Positions 1 to 7,186 of a DNA stretch of 14,311 nucleotides are shown piece after piece. Both the position numbers and the translations under genes were made by a program. The notes beneath the pieces are model-generated. The model did not search any database. It was given only the letters and a program-made list of their open reading frames with translations, and was not told where the DNA came from. Numbering within the stretch: position 1 is the stretch's first letter; each line of letters starts with the position of its first letter. The stretch is from Candidatus Gottesmanbacteria bacterium (GTDB lineage: Bacteria > Patescibacteriota > Microgenomatia > JACPZF01): NCBI GenBank assembly GCA_016195615.1, contig JACPZF010000027.1:1-14311 (forward strand), given 5' to 3'.

Positions 1-89
1 TGCGCCATTGTCTCATTCTGTTTTAAAAGTTCAACTACCACCTGAGTTTTAAACTCCGGTGAATGTACCCGTTTGATATTTTTGTCCAT
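1..89 (-). CDS. IS3-family transposase OrfA, N-terminal part (runs off the window)
   Basis: Read on the minus strand from an ATG at 89-87, the sequence encodes about 29 residues beginning MDKNIKRVHSPEFKTQVVVE, then LLKQNETMA. The 'R-x-[YH]-SPEFKxxVVxELLK' opening is the standard start of the helix-turn-helix OrfA protein of IS3-family elements, which binds the element ends and is normally joined to the DDE OrfB by a -1 frameshift. Only this fragment is visible; the rest lies beyond position 1. A terminal sequence typical of IS3 elements lies 40 bp upstream, at about 129, which supports the call. A 12-bp palindrome (atagaattctat, 88-99) overlaps the start codon. The group within IS3 cannot be fixed from so little sequence. 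Confidence 0.75.
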   Translation of the reverse strand, partial: MDKNIKRVHSPEFKTQVVVELLKQNETMA

Positions 90-129
90 AGAATTCTATC
101 TTAGCAGGTGGTCTAGTTTCTGGGGTACA
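1..129 (-). mobile_element. Left end of an IS3-family insertion sequence (partial)
   Basis: On the minus strand the element begins TGTACCCCAGAAACTAGACC (129 down to 110), resembling the TGTAC-CCC-A3-GT-TAGAC type ends of IS3-family (IS150-like) elements, followed 40 bp later by the OrfA start. The boundary at 129 is inferred from the TG start and from where the interrupted membrane-protein reading frame stops making sense. The other end, and therefore any target duplication, lies outside the window. Confidence 0.65.
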
Positions 130-509
130 GTATAAACACCGAGATAGGACAATAATATCCACATCGCTATTCCCGCTATGACGATGGACATGACAAAAAC
201 GACCTTCATACCGTGATCCACGCCAAAAATAATAAGAGGTACCATAAAAAGTGGATTCAAAGTTGAGGACAAAGGATCTCCCAAGATGGAAATGCCGCTT
301 TGCACATAAGGGTGCCATAAAGGAAATCTATGAAAATCCCGGATTTGTTCGACGATATAATAATAAATCGGCAAATGCTGATCATAATCGCCAATATCAA
401 GCCTGAAAGCAAGGTCTTTTTTAGACCATAAGATCGGAAGAATAAAAATTAATGCCACTAAAACAATAAGGAAGAGCTCTTTGATTACCTGATGTGGTTT
501 CTTTTTCAT
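130..509 (-). pseudogene. YfhO-like multispan membrane protein, truncated by the IS
   Basis: The frame starts with ATG at 509 and encodes a basic N-terminus (MKKKPHQ), a membrane helix (about residues 9-28), then a loop with G-DYDQHLPIYYY, FPLWHPYVQSG and DPLSSTLNP, followed by two further hydrophobic segments. A loop with 'D...PxWxPy...G.P...P...NP' after the first helix is characteristic of YfhO-type and related polytopic membrane proteins linked to glycosylation of envelope polymers. The native frame runs to about residue 126. The last ten codons (VPQKLDHLLR, stop at 96) are encoded by the IS end, so the product is a fragment of a protein that normally has many hundreds of residues. The gene diverges from the SGNH hydrolase at 560, with 50 bp between them. 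A TATAAT on the minus strand (535-530) is a candidate -10. The family call is from motif memory and is moderate. Confidence 0.6.
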
Positions 510-559
510 TGCCTTACTGTTAAATTAATATTATATCGAGTCAATGTAGATTATATACT

Positions 560-1516
560 ATGAAACCGAAATTCATCTTGGCCTTGTTAATTTTTCTCGA
601 AATAGTTTTGATCCTCATTCTTGGTCTTTTTTTACTTCATGTTCTGACAGCCAAACCAACCAGACCAACCTTTATTTCTAAAGAAAACGTCGTGTTTACG
701 GTAAGTTCCCAGCTTAAGTATTTTTATGAACTAAATCCTGATTCTAAAGAAGTTTTTGTTCCCGACTGGCTTGGCTATAAGCCCAATTACCGCGTAAATA
801 GCGATACTCTAAATGAGCGCTTTGACTACGAAACACTTAAACCAAAAGGCGTATTTCGTATCGTCAGCCTTGGCGATTCCTGGACTTTCGGCCAGCTGGT
901 CGATACCAAAGATAATTATTCTGAAATCCTAGAAGATAAATTAAATAAATTATCCTGTCAGAAGTATCAGAAATTCGAAGTAATCAATCTTGGCGTTTTT
1001 AAATACGACATCCGCTACGAAGTGGAAAGATTTAAGGTTCGGGGGCAAAAATATCAGCCCGATTTAGTAATTTGGCATCTCAATAATATCAATTTTCAAA
1101 CGGTCAACGAATTTGTCTTTAAAAGGCACGAACAATTACAAAAAGAACTAACAAATGTAGCCGATTACCAAATCTGGATTAAGGCTCTTAAGGACCAAAA
1201 TGAAACTCTCGGCCAAAAAAATATTTTGGCCTACCAAAGCCATTCCTTGGCTTTAATCGATGATTATTTTAAGAAAAATCTGGTCATTTTCACGACCCCC
1301 ATTCCTATTGGTATTGAAGAAAAGTACCAAAAACTCATTGCTGATTTCGTCGCCAAGCGTCCATATACCAAATTTTACGAAGACACGACAGATCTTGGTC
1401 GGGGCATGCTCTTTTCCGACAACCATCCCAATCAAAAAGGGCACAACCAAATAGCCCAAGATCTTTTTCGCTATTTAACAGAAAGTAAACTCATTCCCTG
1501 CTCTTCTCTTTACTAA
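560..1516 (+). CDS. Membrane-anchored SGNH/GDSL-type hydrolase
   Basis: This 318-residue protein has a single N-terminal membrane helix (residues 5-30), so the catalytic part should lie outside the membrane. SGNH landmarks appear in order: GDSW at 105-108 with nucleophile Ser107, the block II glycine in NLG (143-145), HLNN at 173-176 in place of the usual GxND (Asn175 or Asn176 as the oxyanion residue), and DNHPNQKGH at 287-295 supplying the Asp287/His289 pair. Family members are esterases or O-acetyl transferases/esterases; in the envelope they often act on glycans. The divergent YfhO-like neighbour fits an envelope-polymer role, but the substrate is inference. The ATG at 560 has no Shine-Dalgarno. 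A TGT-AGATTA extended -10-like sequence (545-553) ends 6 nt before it, so a leaderless transcript is possible. The next gene starts 27 bp downstream. Confidence 0.8.
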   Translation: MKPKFILALLIFLEIVLILILGLFLLHVLTAKPTRPTFISKENVVFTVSSQLKYFYELNPDSKEVFVPDWLGYKPNYRVNSDTLNERFDYETLKPKGVFRIVSLGDSWTFGQLVDTKDNYSEILEDKLNKLSCQKYQKFEVINLGVFKYDIRYEVERFKVRGQKYQPDLVIWHLNNINFQTVNEFVFKRHEQLQKELTNVADYQIWIKALKDQNETLGQKNILAYQSHSLALIDDYFKKNLVIFTTPIPIGIEEKYQKLIADFVAKRPYTKFYEDTTDLGRGMLFSDNHPNQKGHNQIAQDLFRYLTESKLIPCSSLY

Positions 1517-1537
1517 TAAAATCTTTTAAATTATACT
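1509..1537 (+). promoter_or_regulatory. Candidate promoter of rpmG (leaderless geometry)
   Basis: TTTACT (1509-1514, overlapping the end of the hydrolase gene) is followed after 17 bp by TATACT (1532-1537), and the rpmG ATG comes 6 nt after that. With transcription starting about 7 nt past the -10, the mRNA would begin at or next to the start codon. The same TTTACT-17 bp-TATA(A/C)T arrangement stands before the TrmB-type gene. Confidence 0.55.
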
Positions 1538-1543
1538 AACGAT

Positions 1544-1720
1544 ATGGCAAAAAAGGGCGAGGCGGTTTTAAAACTTTCTCTGTTTTGTACGGTCTGCAAA
1601 AGCCGAAACTATAACACGACCAGAAACAAGCTTAATACCACGGAGAAACTGGTGCTGAAAAAATACTGCAAAAGGTGCAAAAAGCATACCGAACATCGAG
1701 AAACCGATAAATTAAAATAG
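1544..1720 (+). CDS. rpmG: 50S ribosomal protein L33 (bL33)
   Basis: A 58-residue reading frame begins MAKKGEAVLKLSLFCTVCKS and ends HTEHRETDKLK before TAG at 1718-1720. It has the bL33 plan: a short basic protein of normal family length with two zinc-ribbon Cys pairs, CTVC (residues 15-18) and CKRC (42-45), around an N-Y-x-T-x-R-N core. It binds 23S rRNA near the E site of the large subunit. There is no SD; ATG lies 6 nt behind a TATACT box. It is not followed by secE/nusG, which often neighbour rpmG elsewhere. The 3' end is unusual because its last codons recur twice within the next 140 bp (see the repeat entries), which could be remnants of recombination or insertion at this site. Confidence 0.92.
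   Translation: MAKKGEAVLKLSLFCTVCKSRNYNTTRNKLNTTEKLVLKKYCKRCKKHTEHRETDKLK
1700..1720 (+). repeat. rpmG tail repeat, copy 1 (functional gene end)
   Basis: This is the last seven codons E-T-D-K-L-K-stop of rpmG in the form gaa acc gat aaa tta aaa tag. It is the reference copy for two downstream duplicates. Confidence 0.85.
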
Positions 1721-1726
1721 CTCGAG

Positions 1727-1778
1727 ATCCCAAAAAATCGCTCCTTGAGCCGAAGGCGAAAGGCAAGATTTGTGGGAC
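1727..1778 (+). repeat. Imperfect hairpin between rpmG tail copies 1 and 2
   Basis: TCCCA (1728-1732) pairs with TGGGA (1773-1777), inside which AAATC pairs with GATTT; the apex contains ccttgagccgaaggcgaaagg. That apex resembles the GAGCGAAG-type dispersed palindromes seen at 10077-10096 and 12277-12313. It could act as a weak terminator for rpmG, but no T-run follows. Confidence 0.55.
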
Positions 1779-1781
1779 AAG

Positions 1782-1802
1782 GAGACGGACAAGTTAAAAT
1801 AG
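1782..1802 (+). repeat. rpmG tail repeat, copy 2
   Basis: The sequence reads gag acg gac aag tta aaa tag, encoding the same E-T-D-K-L-K-stop as the true gene end. It differs from copy 1 at four of 21 positions, all of them third codon positions and all synonymous. Confidence 0.8.
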
Positions 1803-1836
1803 TGTGAAGTCCTGAGGTAACGAAGGACCGAACACA
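1803..1836 (+). repeat. Imperfect hairpin between rpmG tail copies 2 and 3
   Basis: TGTG pairs with CACA at the ends, and GTCCT (1809-1813) pairs with AGGAC (1824-1828) inside, around a 10-nt loop gaggtaacga. The layout (hairpin, then rpmG tail) repeats that of the preceding unit. Confidence 0.55.
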
Positions 1837-1859
1837 AAGAGACGGATAAATTAAAATAG
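1827..1859 (+). repeat. rpmG tail repeat, copy 3 (extended)
   Basis: The 33 nt encode T-E-H-K-E-T-D-K-L-K-stop, aligned without gaps to the true end T-E-H-R-E-T-D-K-L-K-stop (1688-1720) with 28 of 33 identical bases. The only amino-acid change is Arg to Lys. The shared 21-nt core is at 1839-1859 and differs from copy 2 at two positions, again synonymous. Confidence 0.8.
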
Positions 1860-1920
1860 TATCTCCCCGTTGGGTTTTCATCTTTTACCCCTCGTCTTTC
1901 TAAAAATCACCGTTTTCAAT

Positions 1921-1949
1921 TTGACAACAACAACTTTTTATGCGAATCT
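1921..1949 (+). promoter_or_regulatory. Candidate promoter of the large secreted protein
   Basis: A perfect TTGACA (1921-1926) is followed after 17 bp by GAATCT (1944-1949), preceded by TGC as in an extended -10. The preferred ATG is at 1969, about 13 nt past the expected transcription start. The -10 is a poor match, so this is tentative. Confidence 0.4.
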
Positions 1950-1968
1950 AAATCTAGGGCTAAATTTT

Positions 1969-4900
1969 ATGTCTTTAAGTAAACTTACCCGCAGTATCTT
2001 GGGTCCCAACAGTTTTCCTCTCTTCTTTTCTTTAATAGTCGGAATTATTACCATGCCCATCCTTATTAGCGGTATCTCTGTTTCCGTCCCCTTCATCGGC
2101 CACGCAAAAAATGTAGATGATGTAGATATCTCTGAAACAGCAGAAGACGGTAAAAATTCCGTTAATCAATTTAACGGCGATGAATTTTCTAAAGAACAAA
2201 ATGAAACTGTTGTTAATACTAAATCAGTAACATCAAATAATAGCGGCGATCCCGGAGCCGGAACCAACGCCCCGGCAGCAGAGGTGCCAACTCCAACACC
2301 TATTAAGGTTATAACCAAACCCGTTACTGATGTTAAAGATGGCGCGGAATATTTTGTTGACGGCACGGAAGCAGGACGAGACGGTGTTGTAGCCTGGTCA
2401 AACTGTATCAAAAGCCGTCCTAATCAATCAGAACTTGATCGCGCCAGCTGTTCTGCGGAAGCAGAAAACGCTTATAACAAAAAAGCTAAGGAATTGATGG
2501 CTAAGAATCCACAGGACTTTTTAGAGCGGAAAAAAGTTGACGAAGCGACCCAAAAATTAAAACAATATAATTCAGCTTTAACCAATGAGGAAATAGCTAT
2601 TGGGGCCAAATTGTTTAGAGATAATGCCCTCGGAAATAAACCATCAGAAAAAGAGACATTTCTAAACATCTCGGATATTGCAAAATCGATTAATCAAGAG
2701 AGCAATAAATTTTTAAATGCTCTTTCATCTTTGAGTCTTAATGAATGGGCAGAATTAAATTACTATGCAGGAGACCCAAATAAAATGAAAAAACTACTAA
2801 AAGACGATACTTTTAAGAGCACTCTGTATTATTTTGATCATGAAAGCGGTACAATTGGCTTATCATATCCAAACCCTACTAAGCCAAACTATTATCTTTA
2901 TACTACGCAACTAAATATCAACCCAAAATCTCTTCCCTCGCTTGCCTTTATTAACAAAACTGATCTAGAAGAGATTAATAAACAAGCTCATGCACTTTTA
3001 AATATAACAGATTTTGCCTATTCAATAAAAAATAATGGTTCAACTAATCTTCAAGCTCCACTAAAAATTGATAACACTCAGAAACTAGTAGTTTTTGAGT
3101 TTAAATACGATTCAGATACCAAAAAAGTGAACGTAACAGTGGATGGTTTAAAACTCGAAGGCAATTTCACCCTGCCCGAATCCACATCAGCACAGCCACA
3201 AACATATAAAGCGCCACCAAATAATCCGGATGAACGTACTCAAAACTCAGGACCCACGCCAACCAAAACAGTAACTCCGGCGATTGGTCCTACCAACACA
3301 CCAACAGGAGAAACTGGAGAATCATTGAAAAAAAGATATGATGAATGTGTAAAAGAGGGCAGAGGAAGCCCGGGTGTCTGTGAAAAGGAATTAGGAGATG
3401 CCTTGGAAAAAATTGGTATTCCAAGGTCTAATTCAACAACCGCAACTACTTCCATTCCAACAGTTACCCCAAATTCATTGCCAACTTCCGCACCTACACA
3501 GAACACCATCACACTAGAAATACCAAGAATAATAACGATTGTTGATGCATATGGAAATATTATAAATGTAGATAATATTGATGGTTTATCTAATTCAGAC
3601 ATTAAAATTATTAAAGATTATTTTAAGTTGGGGGCTTTTGAACTTGATAAGAATCCTCAATTGGGTGACGCTGTTATATGGACTCAAAAGGTTTTTGATG
3701 TAGATCCCATAAATAATCCGGAAAACGAAAAAGCTTATAACGCATATGCGGATAATTTTACCAGTGGTACCAATAGGTTTATGGATACCAGTAATAGAAT
3801 TTATGACAAACTTGAAGCCAGGTTTAAGAATTCTTTAATTACTCCTACAACAATCATTACAAGCACCCCCACAAGACTTGGCACTGCTTTTGCAACAACA
3901 ACTCCAACATCTATTGCTACTATTGTTCAATCAGCAACTGCTGCAATAACTAGAATTTTTTCTCCTACCCCAATTTCACCTTCAACTACAGCAACCACTA
4001 CCAATACTCCAACTCCTACCCGAACTCCTACCCCACTTGCAACTGCAATAGCCACTTTTATCACTAATACTACTAGAGCTATCGCCACCGCTATTGGTTT
4101 TACTCCCTCACCAACTCCTACTTCCACTCCTACCCAAACGAGCACGCCAACCATTACCGCAACTCGGATTGCGACAGGCTTTAATCCTGAACCAACCGCT
4201 CGAGCTCTGCCAACATCGGTAATTGTTAATAACGCTCAAACAGGTGACCCGGAAGCATCTGATCAACCGGATATCAATCCCTTCGGAACAACTGTCGGCA
4301 AAAATTTATCAGGAAGAATAATCGATGTAAACAGCACCACGCTAAATTTTAGCAACCAACACACCACCGGCAAATCAATTTTTAAAATCGATAGCACCGA
4401 AGGAGATAACGACGCTCCGCAATTAGCCTGTCTTTTACATGCTTCTAACGGCAGTTGCATTTTAAACCCCGAAATTACCAATCTTTATTCGGTGGATAAT
4501 TGGCATTGGGACGATCCGACTAAAAAAACAGCGATTAAAAATACTGGTAAAATTCAACCAAATAGCAACCCAAAACTTGGTACCGTTAATTGGGGAGTTC
4601 AGGCAATTGGACTAGCAACTACCGACGTCGATACCATCCGTGTTCCAGGAGTTAAGGATGGGAATTTAAACAATAATATAAAAGTTGAAGTTCTTTTTGC
4701 TAGCGACAATACCTTAACGCTTCGATATTTCAATAAGAGTGTTTCCGTCACCGATTCGGTAGCAAAAGCCAAAGGTCAAGAAAACATTGATCATGCCTTC
4801 ACTGTTCATTTAACAAACATCGCTGTAACGAAGGATCTTGTCGATCGGTATAATTCCAATTCAAATGATGTCAACCGGAAGTATTTAGTTGAACTTAAGG

Positions 4901-5703
4901 TTGATGACATTCTCGGCAAGCCAATACCAGGCCAAGAAGCCGTCGTGGCGGTACGAGCCGCGGGATCGATTATGGATCCTCGGGTAAAAAATGACTGGTG
5001 GGTAGCAGCGCCCGAACCAGTATTTAACGGTTTGACACAAATTAATACATCTTCTTCGATAACACCAGCAGCTGGAACGAATGTCTTAAGCAATTACTAT
5101 CTAGGCGCTGCATTACAGATAGGAGATAAAAATACTGCTACAAAGGATATCGATATTTTAAATACAGCTAATAATAATAAGGTTGTGGAAGCAAATCTGC
5201 CATACGTTGAGGTTCCAAAAAAAGAGGCGAATGATTTTGCCCCTGATTTAGGCACGATTTTTCCCGGTTCTCCCCCTTATAATATAAAAAATTATAACAT
5301 TTGTCCCAAATCTGACTCTAGTTGCTCACCAGATGAAATCAAAATGATTGGGATAAAACCTGCTACAGGCACTGAAATCAAGGCTCCTATTTTAAAAGAT
5401 AATATACAAAATCAAATCGGCGGAGGTTTCGGAACGATGATCGCTTGGATAAGTGAAGACAATAAAACCATTGCCATTAATTACACTCCTGACGCCTTAT
5501 TAGTACCAAAGACTGGATATACAATTGTCTTAACGGGTGGTAATCTTAATAAAGAATTAATACAAAAATATAAAGAAGGACTTAACGCTAATAAATTCGT
5601 TACCCTTTTGCCAGGACAGAAAATAGGTGAAACCAACGGCGAACTAAAGGTTTATATCATTAATGATAAGAAGGTTGCCAATCCCTACGCTTTTTTTAAA
5701 TAG
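1969..5703 (+). CDS. Large secreted protein with four Cys pairs, Thr/Pro linkers and two related C-terminal domains
   Basis: I do not recognise a named family for this 1244-residue protein. The frame is open from 1870, but the ATG at 1969 is preferred because a promoter-like TTGACA lies between the two and a signal/anchor segment follows directly (basic residues 5-8, hydrophobic 16-46, ending IGHA). The rest is hydrophilic. All eight cysteines of the mature part occur as four close pairs (146/161, 460/471, 821/830, 1112/1119), which suggests local disulfides outside the cell. Residues about 625-744 are a Thr/Pro/Ala linker; shorter Thr/Pro stretches lie near 405-450 and 480-510. The C-terminal third holds two related units (about 876-1005 and 1122-1240) sharing 'IG(L/I)', an aliphatic beta-strand pattern, '(F/Y)T(V/I)xLT', 'L(V/I)xxY' and 'KV'. 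The first ends MDPR...DWW. This faintly recalls M23 lysostaphin-like domains without their zinc ligands. A cell-surface or appendage role is inference. Confidence 0.7.
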   Translation: MSLSKLTRSILGPNSFPLFFSLIVGIITMPILISGISVSVPFIGHAKNVDDVDISETAEDGKNSVNQFNGDEFSKEQNETVVNTKSVTSNNSGDPGAGTNAPAAEVPTPTPIKVITKPVTDVKDGAEYFVDGTEAGRDGVVAWSNCIKSRPNQSELDRASCSAEAENAYNKKAKELMAKNPQDFLERKKVDEATQKLKQYNSALTNEEIAIGAKLFRDNALGNKPSEKETFLNISDIAKSINQESNKFLNALSSLSLNEWAELNYYAGDPNKMKKLLKDDTFKSTLYYFDHESGTIGLSYPNPTKPNYYLYTTQLNINPKSLPSLAFINKTDLEEINKQAHALLNITDFAYSIKNNGSTNLQAPLKIDNTQKLVVFEFKYDSDTKKVNVTVDGLKLEGNFTLPESTSAQPQTYKAPPNNPDERTQNSGPTPTKTVTPAIGPTNTPTGETGESLKKRYDECVKEGRGSPGVCEKELGDALEKIGIPRSNSTTATTSIPTVTPNSLPTSAPTQNTITLEIPRIITIVDAYGNIINVDNIDGLSNSDIKIIKDYFKLGAFELDKNPQLGDAVIWTQKVFDVDPINNPENEKAYNAYADNFTSGTNRFMDTSNRIYDKLEARFKNSLITPTTIITSTPTRLGTAFATTTPTSIATIVQSATAAITRIFSPTPISPSTTATTTNTPTPTRTPTPLATAIATFITNTTRAIATAIGFTPSPTPTSTPTQTSTPTITATRIATGFNPEPTARALPTSVIVNNAQTGDPEASDQPDINPFGTTVGKNLSGRIIDVNSTTLNFSNQHTTGKSIFKIDSTEGDNDAPQLACLLHASNGSCILNPEITNLYSVDNWHWDDPTKKTAIKNTGKIQPNSNPKLGTVNWGVQAIGLATTDVDTIRVPGVKDGNLNNNIKVEVLFASDNTLTLRYFNKSVSVTDSVAKAKGQENIDHAFTVHLTNIAVTKDLVDRYNSNSNDVNRKYLVELKVDDILGKPIPGQEAVVAVRAAGSIMDPRVKNDWWVAAPEPVFNGLTQINTSSSITPAAGTNVLSNYYLGAALQIGDKNTATKDIDILNTANNNKVVEANLPYVEVPKKEANDFAPDLGTIFPGSPPYNIKNYNICPKSDSSCSPDEIKMIGIKPATGTEIKAPILKDNIQNQIGGGFGTMIAWISEDNKTIAINYTPDALLVPKTGYTIVLTGGNLNKELIQKYKEGLNANKFVTLLPGQKIGETNGELKVYIINDKKVANPYAFFK
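3841..4200 (+). repeat. Low-complexity Thr/Pro/Ala-rich coding segment
   Basis: About 120 codons encode runs such as TPTPTRTPTP and STPTQTSTPT, interspersed with alanine/threonine/isoleucine stretches. They form a probable extended linker between the central and C-terminal domains of the secreted protein. The minus-strand frames here (Val/Gly-rich) are by-products of this composition. Confidence 0.8.
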
Positions 5704-5802
5704 TAATAAAAAAAGTTCCCAACCTTTGGGGTTAAACACGTTCAAACCTCCACAATAAAAAACACTTTGCAATGCAATCCTGCGACTTGGGGGACCCCCT
5801 TG

Positions 5803-5814
5803 GGGGACGGTCCT
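5803..5814 (+). repeat. Left inverted repeat of the RAYT unit
   Basis: GGGGACGGTCCT recurs as its exact reverse complement at 6566-6577, on the other side of the transposase gene. It overlaps a local hairpin, GACGGTC (5806-5812) / GACCGTC (5821-5827) with an 8-nt loop. Just upstream is a GGGGGACCCCC run (5791-5801). Together these look like the REP-type palindromes recognised by this transposase class. Confidence 0.7.
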
Positions 5815-5848
5815 AGAACAGACCGTCAATACAATCCAGAAAATGCAA

Positions 5849-5877
5849 TTGACAGAAAGATTTTTGTGTAGCACACT
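5849..5877 (+). promoter_or_regulatory. Candidate promoter of the RAYT gene
   Basis: TTGACA (5849-5854), 17 bp, then CACACT (5872-5877), with ATG 6 nt later at 5884. The -35 is perfect and the spacing fits the leaderless pattern seen elsewhere in the window, but the -10 matches at only three of six positions. Confidence 0.4.
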
Positions 5878-5883
5878 ATTTAT

Positions 5884-6561
5884 ATGCCAAGGAGCCCTAG
5901 GCTTGTTTTCAACGGTGCGTTCTATCATGTCTATAACCGTGGCCTAAACAAACAGCCTATTTTTCTTCACGACGATGATTACCAATTTTTTCTGGATAAA
6001 CTGTATAAACTTAAAAACAAGTTTGACTTTTCGATATATGCTCTAGTTATTTTACCCAATCACTTTCATTTATCAGTACAAACAAGAAAGATTTCCATAT
6101 CTCAAATTATGGCTTGTTTGGGTACAAGCTACTCGATGTATTTCAACAGAACCTATCATCATTTAGGTCCAATTTTTCAAAATAGATTTAAAAGCATTAT
6201 CATTGAAAACGATGCTTATTTTCTCCAATTATCTCAATATATTTATCTAAATCCTGTCCGCGCTGGCCTGACCATAAATCCGCTGGACTACCCCTACAGC
6301 AGTCTGGGTGAAGCCTTAGGCAAACAACCGCTTCGATTTCTTGACGAGGATATTAAAAGGCTTGTCGGCGAAACAGCAGATTCGCAAAGATCTTTTGAAA
6401 AATTCATATTTGAGGGAATAGATAATAACTTTTCGGAATTAGAAAAACTTTTTTCCGAGGAAGAAGCCATTTTGGGTACACCCGCTTTTTTAACTCGCAG
6501 TTTGAAGAGACAAATGAAAAGATTAAAGAAACGTTCTTCTTTGGATTATCATAACAAGTAG
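5884..6561 (+). CDS. REP-associated tyrosine transposase (RAYT, TnpA_REP / Y1_Tnp family)
   Basis: This 225-residue protein has the IS200/IS605-like Y1 transposase layout. YHVYNRG lies at residues 14-20, the HUH metal motif is NHFHL (59-63, His60 and His62), then GPIFQNRFKS (95-104), and QYIYLNPVRAGL (118-129) carries the likely catalytic tyrosine (Tyr119). The last 75 residues form a charged helical tail usual in RAYTs. Such single-strand DNA nucleases bind and mobilise REP palindromes and are normally single-copy domesticated genes. Consistent with that, the gene is flanked by a 12-bp inverted repeat (5803-5814 and 6566-6577) with a hairpin on the left side. A perfect TTGACA stands upstream and there is no SD. 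The frame is intact, so activity is possible. Confidence 0.9.
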   Translation: MPRSPRLVFNGAFYHVYNRGLNKQPIFLHDDDYQFFLDKLYKLKNKFDFSIYALVILPNHFHLSVQTRKISISQIMACLGTSYSMYFNRTYHHLGPIFQNRFKSIIIENDAYFLQLSQYIYLNPVRAGLTINPLDYPYSSLGEALGKQPLRFLDEDIKRLVGETADSQRSFEKFIFEGIDNNFSELEKLFSEEEAILGTPAFLTRSLKRQMKRLKKRSSLDYHNK

Positions 6562-6565
6562 TTTA

Positions 6566-6577
6566 AGGACCGTCCCC
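6566..6577 (-). repeat. Right inverted repeat of the RAYT unit
   Basis: AGGACCGTCCCC starts 4 bp after the RAYT stop codon and is the exact reverse complement of 5803-5814. The pair defines a unit of about 775 bp. Confidence 0.7.
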
Positions 6578-6640
6578 AAATCCTAGTATCTGGCTGGCCT
6601 ATCAGTATGTTCTATCCAACCCTAGGCGTTGGGGAAATTC

Positions 6641-6649
6641 TGCTATAAT
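6641..6649 (+). promoter_or_regulatory. Extended -10 promoter, leaderless
   Basis: TGCTATAAT is a perfect -10 with the TGn extension, ending 6 nt before the ATG at 6656. No good -35 is seen, as expected for an extended -10 promoter. The expected transcription start is at the start codon. Confidence 0.65.
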
Positions 6650-6655
6650 AACGCC

Positions 6656-7153
6656 ATGGGGCGAAACGTTGAAATCGGTCCTGGGATTGATCCTTTTTTT
6701 CTTCGTAATCCTAGTCGCGATAAATGGATATTGATTGAGAATTGGGATCTTCCTCTTGGGCAATTGCACGCAAATTATGATAATCATTCATCGGTTGAGG
6801 CCATCCTCTCGGGTGGATTTGAAAAAGCACTACCTACTCTTGAAGATAGCAGTATTGTTCGTATCGTGATGATTGATGTTCTGGGTTTTAACCAAAGTGT
6901 AGCTTGGGTTGGAACTATTCAGATTGGATACAGTCCTTATTTAATGAATTTGTTAGCTTCGGAATCAGCGCGTGTCTTAAAAAGACGAGGTCATTTGATT
7001 ATCGCAGAGATTCAGACTCCGCCACCAAAAGATTTAATCATTCCTTATTTCCAAAAGGCTGGACTAAGACTCACCGAAGATACCAATAATGTTGGGAGTT
7101 ATACAAATACCGTACCTTTTCCAAATCAATACCTTCTTGAGTTTAAAAAATAA
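6656..7153 (+). CDS. Short class I SAM-dependent methyltransferase-like protein
   Basis: The 165-residue product starts MGRNVEIGPGIDPFF. The EIGPG at residues 6-10 matches SAM-binding motif I, and the late block of LKRRGHLIIAEIQTPPP (about 118-134), followed by a helix and AGLRL, matches the conserved 'vLkpgGrliiae...GF' end of Methyltransf_11-like domains. The substrate is unknown. It is shorter than most such enzymes because the N-terminal helices before motif I are missing, and residues 46-95 diverge from the usual acidic motif II region, so SAM binding is not assured. The frame extends upstream to a TTG at 6629, but the ATG is preferred because TGCTATAAT ends 6 nt before it. The next gene follows after 33 bp in the same direction, with its own AT-rich -10-like sequence. 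Confidence 0.6.
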   Translation: MGRNVEIGPGIDPFFLRNPSRDKWILIENWDLPLGQLHANYDNHSSVEAILSGGFEKALPTLEDSSIVRIVMIDVLGFNQSVAWVGTIQIGYSPYLMNLLASESARVLKRRGHLIIAEIQTPPPKDLIIPYFQKAGLRLTEDTNNVGSYTNTVPFPNQYLLEFKK

Positions 7154-7186
7154 ATCATAATTAATATTCATAAATAAATTTATTGT

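Noticed and set aside
1870..1968. Upstream extension of the large secreted protein from TTG 1870
   Set aside because: It would precede the signal/anchor with an unrelated hydrophobic stretch, and a TTGACA-type promoter lies inside it. ATG 1969 gives a normal N-terminus.
3240..4154. Minus-strand open frames opposite the Thr/Pro linkers
   Set aside because: Their Val/Gly-rich products are the mirror of ACN/CCN codon runs on the plus strand; they have no promoter or start context.
4595..5703. Active M23 peptidase domains in the secreted protein
   Set aside because: The strand pattern and the MDPR ending are suggestive, but the HxxxD and HxH zinc ligands are absent in both units.
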